In this document: piece after piece, positions 55,511-62,959 of the stretch
Layout of the letters: each line of letters begins with the position of its first letter
Position numbering within the stretch: the stretch's first letter is position 1
Source of the DNA: Streptomyces hokutonensis
Lineage (GTDB): Bacteria > Actinomycetota > Actinomycetes > Streptomycetales > Streptomycetaceae
Length of the DNA: 64,000 nucleotides
Direction: 5' to 3'
Assembly (NCBI RefSeq): GCF_000376565.1
Contig: NZ_BARG01000012.1
Span: 1-64,000, forward strand
Position numbers and translations under genes: made by a program
The notes under the pieces: model-generated
The model's input: the letters and a program-made list of their open reading frames with translations, nothing else
The model's database searches: none
Told to the model about the DNA's origin: nothing

Positions 55511-55536
55511 AACGTCCGGTCGGCGGTAAAGATTCC
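55511..55536 (-). promoter_or_regulatory. SigR promoter of rbpA, GGAAT-N18-GTT
   Basis: On the minus strand GGAAT (55536-55532) and GTT (55513-55511) are separated by exactly 18 bases, the SigR consensus. It is 62 bases from the rbpA start codon. SigR responds to thiol oxidation. Confidence 0.85.
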
Positions 55537-55704
55537 CGTACGGGGTCATGCGTCGCCGTCGTAGCCGCCCCTTGTTGTACCCACCAGCGCCCGGTTTGTC
55601 ACATCTACTAGCAGATGTCACCTAGCGATTCGTCATCTTTGACGCGCAGTAACGGTACGCCAGGCAGGCCAAACGCGTACACTACCGCCCTTTCGCCTCC
55701 AGCG

Positions 55705-57054
55705 CTAAATCCTCTCGGGAAGAGGATTGCCCGCGTCGCCGATCGCCCGTGCCACCGGAACCCGTGCGAGCAGCACGAATCCCACGATGAAGAAGGCCAC
55801 CAGGGAGATGATCGCGTCCCGGTAACTTCCGGTCAGCTGGTACGTCACCCCGAACAGAAGTGGGCCCAGCCAGCTCATGCCCCGATCGCTCATCTCGTAC
55901 GCCGAGAAGTACTCGGCTTCCTTGCCGGGCGGCACCAGATGCGAGAACAGGGACCGGGACAGCGCCTGGCTGCCGCCCAGGACGAGGCCGATCCCGGCGG
56001 CCAGCACGAAGAACCAGACGGGCGCGCCGGCCGGCAGGAAGTACCCGGCGGCCAGCGTCACCGTCCACGCCACCAGCGAGCCGAGAATCGTCCGCTTGGC
56101 CCCGTAGGTCCGGGCGAGTCGCCCCATCCCGAGTGCGCCCGCCACCGCCAGCACCTGGACCATCAGCACGGCCGTGATGAGCGTCGACTGACTCAGGCCC
56201 AGCTCCTCGGAGCCGTACACGGACGCCTGGGAGATCACCGTCTGGATGCCGTCGTTGTAGATCAGGTAGGCGAACAGGAAGGACAGGGTGAGCGGTTTGC
56301 CGCGCATGTCCCGGACCGTCGCCGCCAGCTGCCGCCAGCCCTGCGCCGTGGGCGCCTCGGACGTCGTACGGCCGCGGTCGCGCAGCCGTTTCAGCGGTAC
56401 GAGGGTGAAGGCGCCCCACCAGATGCCGGCCGAGGCGAGACAGATGCGGACGGCCATCGACTCGGACAGGCCGAAGGAGTCGTGGGCGGTGAAGAGGATC
56501 AGGTTCGCGACGAGGACCAGGGAGCCGGCCGCGTAGCCGAAGGCCCAGCCGCGCGAGGAGACCGCGTCGCGTTCCTCGGGCGGGGCGATCTGCGGAAGGT
56601 AGGAGTTGTACAGGACCATCGAGACGGCCACGGAGGAGTTGGCGACGATCAGCAGGAAGCCGCCCAGGAGATAGCGGTCGCCGTCCAGGAAGAACAGGCC
56701 CGTGGTCGCGGTCGCACCCACGTACGCGGCGAGCGCCAGGAGGGGTTTCTTGCGGCCCGTGCGGTCGGCCGCCGCGCCCGCGAGGGGCATGACCAGGATC
56801 GACACGATCACGGACGCGGAGACGGTGTAGGCGAAGAAGGAGCCCGCCCGGACCGGTATCCCCAGGGGATGCACGAACCCGTCCGGGTCGGCAGCCGACT
56901 TCGCGACCGAGGTCAGATAGGGGCCCAGGAACACGGTGAGCACGCTCGTCGAGTAGACGGAGCAGGCCCAGTCGTAGAAGTACCAGCCGCGCTGCTCGCG
57001 CCGCCGCTCGGCTGCCTCGTCGGCCTCCGACGACCGCAGGGTGTCGGTACCCAC
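55705..57054 (-). CDS. MFS transporter, UMF1/Atg22-like
   Basis: The product has 449 residues with about 12 membrane segments. The UMF1/Atg22-like type is suggested by RGWYFYDWACSVYSTSVLTVFLG near the start, GAAADRTGRKKPLLALAAY and the second-half GGSQALSRSLFSHLVPPGKEAEYF. Yeast Atg22 exports amino acids from the vacuole; the bacterial substrate is unknown. I chose the GTG at 57054 with GAGGG upstream; a GTG at 57078 adds eight residues. It precedes rbpA but the 255-base gap holds a separate promoter. Confidence 0.88.
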   Translation of the reverse strand: MGTDTLRSSEADEAAERRREQRGWYFYDWACSVYSTSVLTVFLGPYLTSVAKSAADPDGFVHPLGIPVRAGSFFAYTVSASVIVSILVMPLAGAAADRTGRKKPLLALAAYVGATATTGLFFLDGDRYLLGGFLLIVANSSVAVSMVLYNSYLPQIAPPEERDAVSSRGWAFGYAAGSLVLVANLILFTAHDSFGLSESMAVRICLASAGIWWGAFTLVPLKRLRDRGRTTSEAPTAQGWRQLAATVRDMRGKPLTLSFLFAYLIYNDGIQTVISQASVYGSEELGLSQSTLITAVLMVQVLAVAGALGMGRLARTYGAKRTILGSLVAWTVTLAAGYFLPAGAPVWFFVLAAGIGLVLGGSQALSRSLFSHLVPPGKEAEYFSAYEMSDRGMSWLGPLLFGVTYQLTGSYRDAIISLVAFFIVGFVLLARVPVARAIGDAGNPLPERI

Positions 57055-57094
57055 CCGTGCCCTCGCTTCCCCGTGCACGCGTCGGCTCGGAGGC

Positions 57095-57862
57095 TCAGGC
57101 CCAGACGCCCCGCTCCACCATGACCTCGCGCAGTGTGTCGATGTGATCGGTCATGATGCCATCCACTCCCAGGTCAAGGAGCCGGTGCATGCGATCGGCC
57201 TCGTTGATGGTCCACACGTGGACCTGCACCCCGCGCGCGTGGGCAGCGCTTACGAAGCGGCGGTCGACGACCGGGACGCCCGACTGCTCCTCGGGCACCT
57301 GTGCGGCGATCGCGGAACGGCGTACCGGGAGGGGCGCGCCCCAGGAGCGCAGCCGTAGATTCAGCACCCCGCGCGTGCCGAACGACGTGGCCAGGCGGGG
57401 GCCTGCCAGGTGCTGGGCGCGCACCACGCGCTTCTCGGAGAAGGAGCCGACGCAGACGCGGTTCCAGGAGTCGGTGCGCTCCAGCAGCTCCAGGAGGGGG
57501 TGCAGTGCCGGCTCCGCCTTGATGTCGACGTTCCACCGCACCTCGGGGAAGGTCTCCAACAGCTCCTCGAAGAGGGGCACCGGTTCCCTGCCCGCCACGC
57601 GCGCCTGACTCACGTCGGACCAGAAGAGGTCCGCGATCCGGCCCGCGCCGTCGGTCACCCGGTCGAGGGTCTCGTCGTGGAAGGCGACGAGCTTCCCGTC
57701 CGCGGTGGCGTGCACGTCGGTCTCGATGTACCGGTAGCCCAGCTCGACCGCGCGCCGGAACTGGAACACCGTGTTCTCCAGGCCGTCCGCCGCGCCGCCC
57801 CGGTGGGCGAAGGGGATGGGGCCGGGATGGTCGAGGTACGGATGACGTATGAGCGTGGTCAC
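57095..57862 (-). CDS. Glycerophosphodiester phosphodiesterase
   Basis: The product has 255 residues, a GDPD TIM barrel: FAHRGGAADGLENTV (catalytic His and Arg), YRYIETDVHATADGKLVAFHDETLDRVT (Glu, Asp, His), and RWNVDIKAE. It hydrolyses glycerophosphodiesters to glycerol-3-phosphate and an alcohol. There is no signal peptide, so it is cytosolic. The GTG at 57862 overlaps the upstream YczE-like gene's stop by four bases, so both are coupled. Confidence 0.92.
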   Translation of the reverse strand: MTTLIRHPYLDHPGPIPFAHRGGAADGLENTVFQFRRAVELGYRYIETDVHATADGKLVAFHDETLDRVTDGAGRIADLFWSDVSQARVAGREPVPLFEELLETFPEVRWNVDIKAEPALHPLLELLERTDSWNRVCVGSFSEKRVVRAQHLAGPRLATSFGTRGVLNLRLRSWGAPLPVRRSAIAAQVPEEQSGVPVVDRRFVSAAHARGVQVHVWTINEADRMHRLLDLGVDGIMTDHIDTLREVMVERGVWA

Positions 57863-58512
57863 CCGGGCAGTATCGCCCGTTCCGGTGACCCGGTGGCTAC
57901 GACCGTGCTGCCGCCGGATGCCGAGGGGGCGGCGAAGACGCGAAGGAAGAGCTGGGCGAGCGGGCCGATCGCCAGGGCGTAGAGCAGGGTGCCGATGCCC
58001 ACCGTGCCGCCGAGCGCGAAGCCGGTGGCCACGACGGCGACCTCGATGCCCGTGCGGATCAGGCGGATGGAACGGCCGGTGAGCTTGTGCAGCCCGGTCA
58101 TCAGTCCGTCGCGCGGACCCGGTCCGAAGCTCGCGGAGATGTAGAGCCCGGTGGCGACCCCGTTGAGCAGGACGCCGGCCAGCAGCAGCGGAATCCGTAC
58201 GGCCAGGCCGTGCGCGTCCGGGACCAGCGCGAGGGTGCCGTCCATGGCCAGGCCGACCACGAACACGTTGGAGACGGTGCCGAGGCCGGGGCGCTGGCGC
58301 AGCGGGATCCACAGGAGCAGCACCGCCGCGCCCACGATGATCGACACGACACCGATCGTCAGGCCGGTGAGCTCGGCGAGGCCCTGGTGCAGCACGTTCC
58401 AGGGCTCCAGGCCCAGGCCGGAGACCACCAGGAGCGCCGAGCTGGCGCCGTACAGCGCGAGTCCGACGTAGAGCTGGACCAACCGTCGGGCGAGACGGTT
58501 CCGCGTGGACAA
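57859..58512 (-). CDS. YczE/YitT-like integral membrane protein
   Basis: The product has 217 residues with about five membrane helices. The YczE-type motif GLGLEPWNVLHQGLAE and later GTVSNVFVVG and SASFGPGPRDGLMTGL are visible. B. subtilis YczE has 215 residues, matching the TTG start at 58512, which has GGGGG upstream; an ATG at 58548 would add 12 residues. It is divergent from a MocR-type regulator, the arrangement known for yczE and yczR. Confidence 0.85.
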   Translation of the reverse strand: MSTRNRLARRLVQLYVGLALYGASSALLVVSGLGLEPWNVLHQGLAELTGLTIGVVSIIVGAAVLLLWIPLRQRPGLGTVSNVFVVGLAMDGTLALVPDAHGLAVRIPLLLAGVLLNGVATGLYISASFGPGPRDGLMTGLHKLTGRSIRLIRTGIEVAVVATGFALGGTVGIGTLLYALAIGPLAQLFLRVFAAPSASGGSTVVATGSPERAILPG

Positions 58513-58612
58513 GAGGTGCCCCCTGGTGGTGGTAGTGGCCTGACACATGGCACTCTGTGGCTTGAGAACAGACGTCATCCATGGCCAATTCCGGGAAGGT
58601 GGACTGGTTTCC

Positions 58613-60115
58613 ATGGCGCAGTGGACCTCGGCGATGGGCGCCGCGCAGCTGGCCCGGCTGCTCAACTCCCAGCAGGACCGCCCGGCCGGGCCCGGCACCC
58701 GCCGCCCGCCCGCCTACCGGGCCCTCGCGGACGGCATCCGCCTCCTGGTGCTGGAGGGGCGCGTCCCGGTGGCCGCGCGGCTGCCCGCCGAGCGGGAGCT
58801 GGCCCTCGCGCTGTCTGTCAGCCGCACCACGGTCGCCGCCGCCTACGAGGCGTTGCGCGCCGAAGGGTTCCTGGAGTCGCGGCGCGGGGCCGGCAGCTGG
58901 ACCGCCGTACCGGCCGGAAACCCGCTCCCCGCGCGCGGGTTGGAGCCGTTGCCCCCGGAGGCCCTCGGTTCGGTGATCGACCTGGGCTGCGCCTCGCTGC
59001 CCGCGCCCGAGCCGTGGCTCACCCGGGCCGTGCAGGGCGCCCTGGAGGAGCTGCCGCCGTACGCCCATACGCACGGCGACTATCCCGCCGGGCTGCCCGC
59101 GCTGCGCGCGATGATCGCCGAGCGGTACACCCTGCGCGGGATCCCGACCATGCCCGAGCAGATCATGGTCACCACCGGTGCGATGGGCGCCATCGACGCC
59201 ATCTGCCATCTCTTCGCGGGGCGCGGCGAGCGGGTCGCCGTCGAGTCGCCCTCGTACGCCAACATCCTCCAGCTGATGCGGGAGGCGGGCGCCCGGCTGG
59301 TGCCCGTGGCGATGGCCGAGGGGCTGACCGGCTGGGACCTGGACCGCTGGCGGCAGGTGCTGCGGGACGCGGCGCCGCGGCTCGCGTACGTCGTCGCCGA
59401 CTTCCACAACCCGACCGGCGCCCTCGCCGACGACGACCAGCGGCGGCAGCTCGTGGACGCGGCCCGCTCGGCCGGCACCGTGCTCGTCGCCGACGAGACG
59501 ATGACCGAGCTGTGGCTGGACGACGACGTCCAGATGCCGCGGCCCGTCTGCGGGTTCGACCCGGCCGGTTCGACCGTCATCACCGTCGGCTCCGCCAGCA
59601 AGGCCTTCTGGGCCGGCATGCGCATCGGCTGGGTGCGCGCGGCCCCCGATGTGATCCGCAGCCTGGTCGCCGCCCGCGCCTACGCCGACCTCGGCACCCC
59701 GGTGCTGGAACAGCTCGCCGTCAACTGGCTGTTCAGCACGGGCGGTTGGGAACAGGCGGTCGACATCCGGCGTGCCCAGGCCAGGGAGAACCGCGACGCG
59801 CTGGTCGCGGCGGTACGGCGGGAGCTGCCCGGCTGGGAGTTCGAGGTGCCCAGGGGCGGGCTCACGCTCTGGGTGCGCACGGGTGGGCTGTCGGGTTCCC
59901 GGCTCGCCGAGATGGGGGAGCGCGTGGGGCTACGGGTGCCGTCCGGGCCGCGCTTCGGCGTCGACGGGGCCTTCGAGGGCTATGTGCGGCTGCCGTTCAC
60001 CGTGGGCGGCGCAGTGGCCGAGGAGGCGGCGGCCCGGCTGGCCGCAGCGGCCCGGCTGGTGGAGAACGGGGCCGCCGGGGGCGGGGGCGAGTCGCCGCGG
60101 ACGTTCGTGGCGTAG
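58613..60115 (+). CDS. MocR-family PLP-dependent regulator, YczR-like
   Basis: The product has 500 residues. The GntR winged helix (about 35-105) contains RLPAERELALALSVSRTTVAAAYEALRAEG. A fold-type I aminotransferase domain follows with DFHNPTGALADDD, VADETM and the PLP lysine in VGSASKAFWAGMRIGW. MocR proteins of the YczR group control the divergent yczE. The ATG at 58613 is preferred (MAQWTSAMGAAQLARLL); earlier in-frame starts exist. Confidence 0.9.
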   Translation: MAQWTSAMGAAQLARLLNSQQDRPAGPGTRRPPAYRALADGIRLLVLEGRVPVAARLPAERELALALSVSRTTVAAAYEALRAEGFLESRRGAGSWTAVPAGNPLPARGLEPLPPEALGSVIDLGCASLPAPEPWLTRAVQGALEELPPYAHTHGDYPAGLPALRAMIAERYTLRGIPTMPEQIMVTTGAMGAIDAICHLFAGRGERVAVESPSYANILQLMREAGARLVPVAMAEGLTGWDLDRWRQVLRDAAPRLAYVVADFHNPTGALADDDQRRQLVDAARSAGTVLVADETMTELWLDDDVQMPRPVCGFDPAGSTVITVGSASKAFWAGMRIGWVRAAPDVIRSLVAARAYADLGTPVLEQLAVNWLFSTGGWEQAVDIRRAQARENRDALVAAVRRELPGWEFEVPRGGLTLWVRTGGLSGSRLAEMGERVGLRVPSGPRFGVDGAFEGYVRLPFTVGGAVAEEAAARLAAAARLVENGAAGGGGESPRTFVA

Positions 60116-60134
60116 CCGGCGAAGAGGTGTGTCC

Positions 60135-60164
60135 GGGGCTGGTGCGGTCGCCCGCACCAGCCCC
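60135..60164. terminator. Bidirectional terminator between the MocR and FtsK-like genes
   Basis: GGGGCTGGTGCGG (60135-60147) pairs with CCGCACCAGCCCC (60152-60164), a 13-bp stem with a 4-base loop, in the 55-base gap between convergent genes. Confidence 0.88.
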
Positions 60165-60170
60165 CGACTT

Positions 60171-61748
60171 CTACGAGGACTCCGCCACCGCGGCCTCCAC
60201 CACTGCTTCCGTCGCCACCGTCTCCGCCGCGTCCGCCGGGGTCGTACGCGGCGGGAGCAGGGCCAGCACCGCCTGACGGTCCGCGTCGCTGGTCGCGTCG
60301 TCGTACGGGTCCGGGGTCGCCGGGACCTGGAGGCGGTGCACCGGGCCGCTGCCGAGGCGGGCGTAGCCGCGGCCGGGCGGCACCTGGGCGATCGGCGTGG
60401 TGTGCGGGGGAGCGCCGAGGACCGCCTCCAACTGGGCGGCGGTGGCGGGGCCGAGGACGACACGCGCGCGTGTGTGCTGTCGTACGGCGTCGCTCAGGGC
60501 GTCGGCGCTGTCGAACTGGTCGGCCACCACCACCGTCACATGGGCCGCGCGGCCGTGCCGCAGGGGTACCTGGAGCAGGGACTGCGGGTCCTGGCGGCCG
60601 TCGGCCGCGGCCAGGTGGGCGAAGGCGCTCGGGCGGTCCAGGATGATCCACAGGGGGCGCCTGGTGTCGTCCGGCGCCGGGTGGCCGGACTGGCGGGCGT
60701 GGTTGGCCGCGATCAGCCGGCGTTCCGTTTCCTGGGAGGCCCACTCCAGGCTGGCCAGGGTGCCGGTCAGCCCGCACTCGACGGCGAGGACGCCGTCCCG
60801 GCCGGTGAGGCACGCGTACTCGCCGGTGCCGCCGCCCTCCACGATCAGGACGTCGCCGTACTGGAGGGCCTGGAGGGCGATGGAGCGCAGCAGGGTGGAG
60901 GTGCCGCTGCCGGGCTGGCCCATGACCAGGAGGTTCGGCTCGGTGGAGCGGATGCCGGTGCGCCAGACGACCGGCGGGACGTCCCGCTGTTCCGTGCCGT
61001 GGGTCAGGGGGAGCGTGCGGTGGACGTGGGTCGCGTCGGTGAAGCCCAGGACGGTCTCGCCGGGGGCGGTGACGAAGTGCTGGGCGGCGATGTCGGTGGG
61101 GAGCGGGGCGAGGACGCCGATGGAGAGCTGGTTGCCCTCCTCGTCCCACTCGAAGCGGTACTCCCGGCCGCGGCCCGACTTCGCGGTGAGCAGCTGCTCG
61201 ATCCGCGCGCGGGAGTCGGCCTCGCCGTCGGTGAAGTAGGCCGGGTAGCGGACCACCAGGTGGGTGATCCGGCCCGCGCCGTCGAACTCGTAGGCGGGGA
61301 AGGCCTTCTCCCAGTCTCCGCCGTGGGCGAACAGGGGCGAGGGGTCCTCGGCGGTCGAGAAGTAGGGCACGAGCGCCTCGTAGAGGGACTGCAGGCGCTG
61401 GGTCTGGGACTCGTCGGGCCCTTCGGGCGCCGGCGGGGTGCGGTCGCGGCCGTGCCATGCTGCCGCCGCCATCAGGACGATGACGGCGAGCAGCGGGCCG
61501 TACGGCACCAGCGCCACCACCAGGACCACCGAGGCCACCAGGAACAGCAGTGGCCCGCGCTTGTCCTTGGGGGTGTCGGCCCATCTGCGCCGCCCGGCGG
61601 ATGCCAGCCGGCGCAGACCGCGAGTGATCGTGATCAGCGGATGGAGGACGTCGGTGGCGCTGTCGGCCGCCGTCCGGGCCAGCTCCCGGCTGCGGGCGAT
61701 CTGTGCGCTGCCGTTGCTCAGGATGCGGGGGAGGGGGCGCCGGGCCAC
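60171..61748 (-). CDS. FtsK-like membrane-bound ATP/GTP-binding protein with altered Walker A
   Basis: The product has 525 residues. Two membrane helices lie at about 65-98. A cytosolic domain of the FtsK/TraB-like type follows from about 250, but the P-loop reads GQPGSGTS (277-284): Thr283 replaces the Walker A lysine. A Walker-B-like strand is RRPLWIILDRPSA. Loss of the lysine suggests weak or no ATP hydrolysis. The GTG at 61748 has AGGAG upstream. A 64-residue membrane peptide gene lies 34 bases upstream on the same strand. Confidence 0.82.
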   Translation of the reverse strand: MARRPLPRILSNGSAQIARSRELARTAADSATDVLHPLITITRGLRRLASAGRRRWADTPKDKRGPLLFLVASVVLVVALVPYGPLLAVIVLMAAAAWHGRDRTPPAPEGPDESQTQRLQSLYEALVPYFSTAEDPSPLFAHGGDWEKAFPAYEFDGAGRITHLVVRYPAYFTDGEADSRARIEQLLTAKSGRGREYRFEWDEEGNQLSIGVLAPLPTDIAAQHFVTAPGETVLGFTDATHVHRTLPLTHGTEQRDVPPVVWRTGIRSTEPNLLVMGQPGSGTSTLLRSIALQALQYGDVLIVEGGGTGEYACLTGRDGVLAVECGLTGTLASLEWASQETERRLIAANHARQSGHPAPDDTRRPLWIILDRPSAFAHLAAADGRQDPQSLLQVPLRHGRAAHVTVVVADQFDSADALSDAVRQHTRARVVLGPATAAQLEAVLGAPPHTTPIAQVPPGRGYARLGSGPVHRLQVPATPDPYDDATSDADRQAVLALLPPRTTPADAAETVATEAVVEAAVAESS

Positions 61749-61782
61749 TGCTGTCTCCTGGTGGTGCGTACGGGTGGTTGCG

Positions 61783-61977
61783 TCAGAACTTGATGCCGCC
61801 GAGGAGGCTCGCCAGGCTCTCCCCGCCGGCCTTGATGCTCGGCGCGATGGCCGTGCTGGCCATGTAGAAGCCGAAGAGCGCGGCCACAATGGCGTGCGAG
61901 GCCTTGAGTCCGTCCTTCTTGAAGAAGAGGAAGACGATGATGCCGAGAAGGACGACGCCTGACATGGACAGGATCAT
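61783..61977 (-). CDS. Small membrane protein, 64 residues
   Basis: The product has two hydrophobic helices (about 3-19 and 28-46) joined by FFKKDGLKAS, with a C-terminal KAGGESLASLLGGIKF amphipathic end. The ATG at 61977 has GGAGAG upstream. It is 34 bases ahead of the FtsK-like gene, and the pair probably works together at the membrane. Confidence 0.82.
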   Translation of the reverse strand: MILSMSGVVLLGIIVFLFFKKDGLKASHAIVAALFGFYMASTAIAPSIKAGGESLASLLGGIKF

Positions 61978-62233
61978 TTGAGCTCTCCTGGTTCGTGGGG
62001 ACAGTCACCATGAGTTCTTCCAGGATCACAGGATGTATCCATACGATAAAAGGTGCAAGTGGGTGAATTTCGGCGGATTTCCCTCTGATGGTGGAGCGCA
62101 TTCGGGCCGTCTGAGCAGGGGTTTCACCTGTGTCGGGCCCTGTGGTGATCTTTGCCTCGGAGGGGGCCGGTCATGTGTCGGCGGAGCCAGTACGCTGGCG
62201 ATTCACCCGTACTAGTGAGAGGCGGTCAGGCCG

Positions 62234-62626
62234 ATGAGTGAAGCCCCCGACCCCGAGGTCGTGGAGCTCGCGACCAAGATCTTCGATCTGGCCCGCCAGG
62301 GCGGGACCGAGGCGCTGGTGGCGTATGTGGACGCGGGCGTTCCGGCCAACCTCACCAATGACCGCGGTGACTCCCTGGTGATGCTCGCCGCCTACCACGG
62401 GCACGCCGACGCCGTACGGGCCCTGCTGGCGCGCGGAGCCGAGGCCGACCGGATCAACGACCGGGGGCAGACCCCGCTCGCCGGAGCCGTCTTCAAGGGC
62501 GAGCAGGAAGTGATCGAAGTCCTGCTGGAGGCCGGTGCCGATCCGGCCGCGGGCACGCCGTCGGCGCTCGACACGGCCCGGATGTTCGGCAAGGCCGAGC
62601 TGCTGGAGCTGTTCGGCGCGCACTGA
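62234..62626 (+). CDS. Ankyrin-repeat protein
   Basis: The product has 130 residues built of about three ankyrin repeats: DRGDSLVMLAAYHGHADAVRALLARGAEADR, then DRGQTPLAGAVFKGEQEVIEVLLEAGADPAA, and a degenerate capping repeat. It is a cytosolic protein-interaction scaffold. Start ATG 62234. It is divergent from the small membrane protein gene across 256 bases that hold no other gene I can see. Confidence 0.92.
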   Translation: MSEAPDPEVVELATKIFDLARQGGTEALVAYVDAGVPANLTNDRGDSLVMLAAYHGHADAVRALLARGAEADRINDRGQTPLAGAVFKGEQEVIEVLLEAGADPAAGTPSALDTARMFGKAELLELFGAH

Positions 62627-62806
62627 AGTGTGGTCCGTCACCGACTGGGACGGGCCTTGTGACCAGGTACGACAAGGAAAACGGGGGAAAACGGGGGAAG
62701 GCAGCACGGGGCCGCCCGAAATTTCGGTCGCGGCAGCGAGAACTGCCGGGTCATCATGACGTCGTGATTCACGGACGCGATGGCCGGGCAGGTGTTGCCG
62801 CACCGC

Positions 62807-62825
62807 GCGGACCGTGAGGGTCCGC
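62807..62825 (+). promoter_or_regulatory. Hairpin in the leader upstream of the 19-residue peptide
   Basis: GCGGACC (62807-62813) pairs with GGTCCGC (62819-62825) around a five-base loop, 28 bases before the peptide start. It may be part of an mRNA leader or attenuator for the downstream gene. The 62627-62806 part of the gap shows only two GGAAAACGGGGG-like repeats. Confidence 0.4.
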
Positions 62826-62853
62826 TTGGGCCACCGACGAGAGGCAGAGGAAA

Positions 62854-62913
62854 ATGGTCTACAGCAAGCAGGAAACGGCGGGCGCCCCGACGTGTTGTCA
62901 CGCGGCCAGGTAG
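62854..62913 (+). CDS. Candidate leader peptide, 19 residues with a Cys-Cys pair
   Basis: ATG at 62854 reads MVYSKQETAGAPTCCHAAR and stops with TAG. GAGG lies nine bases upstream, so it should be translated. It is 46 bases before the HEAT-like gene. A short peptide with Cys-Cys-His near its end in front of another gene has the look of a translation-coupled attenuator. No function is proven. Confidence 0.55.
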   Translation: MVYSKQETAGAPTCCHAAR

Positions 62914-62959
62914 TGCACGTCCCCCGGTTGCGTCGACGCTTGATGTGAGGCTGTTTCCC

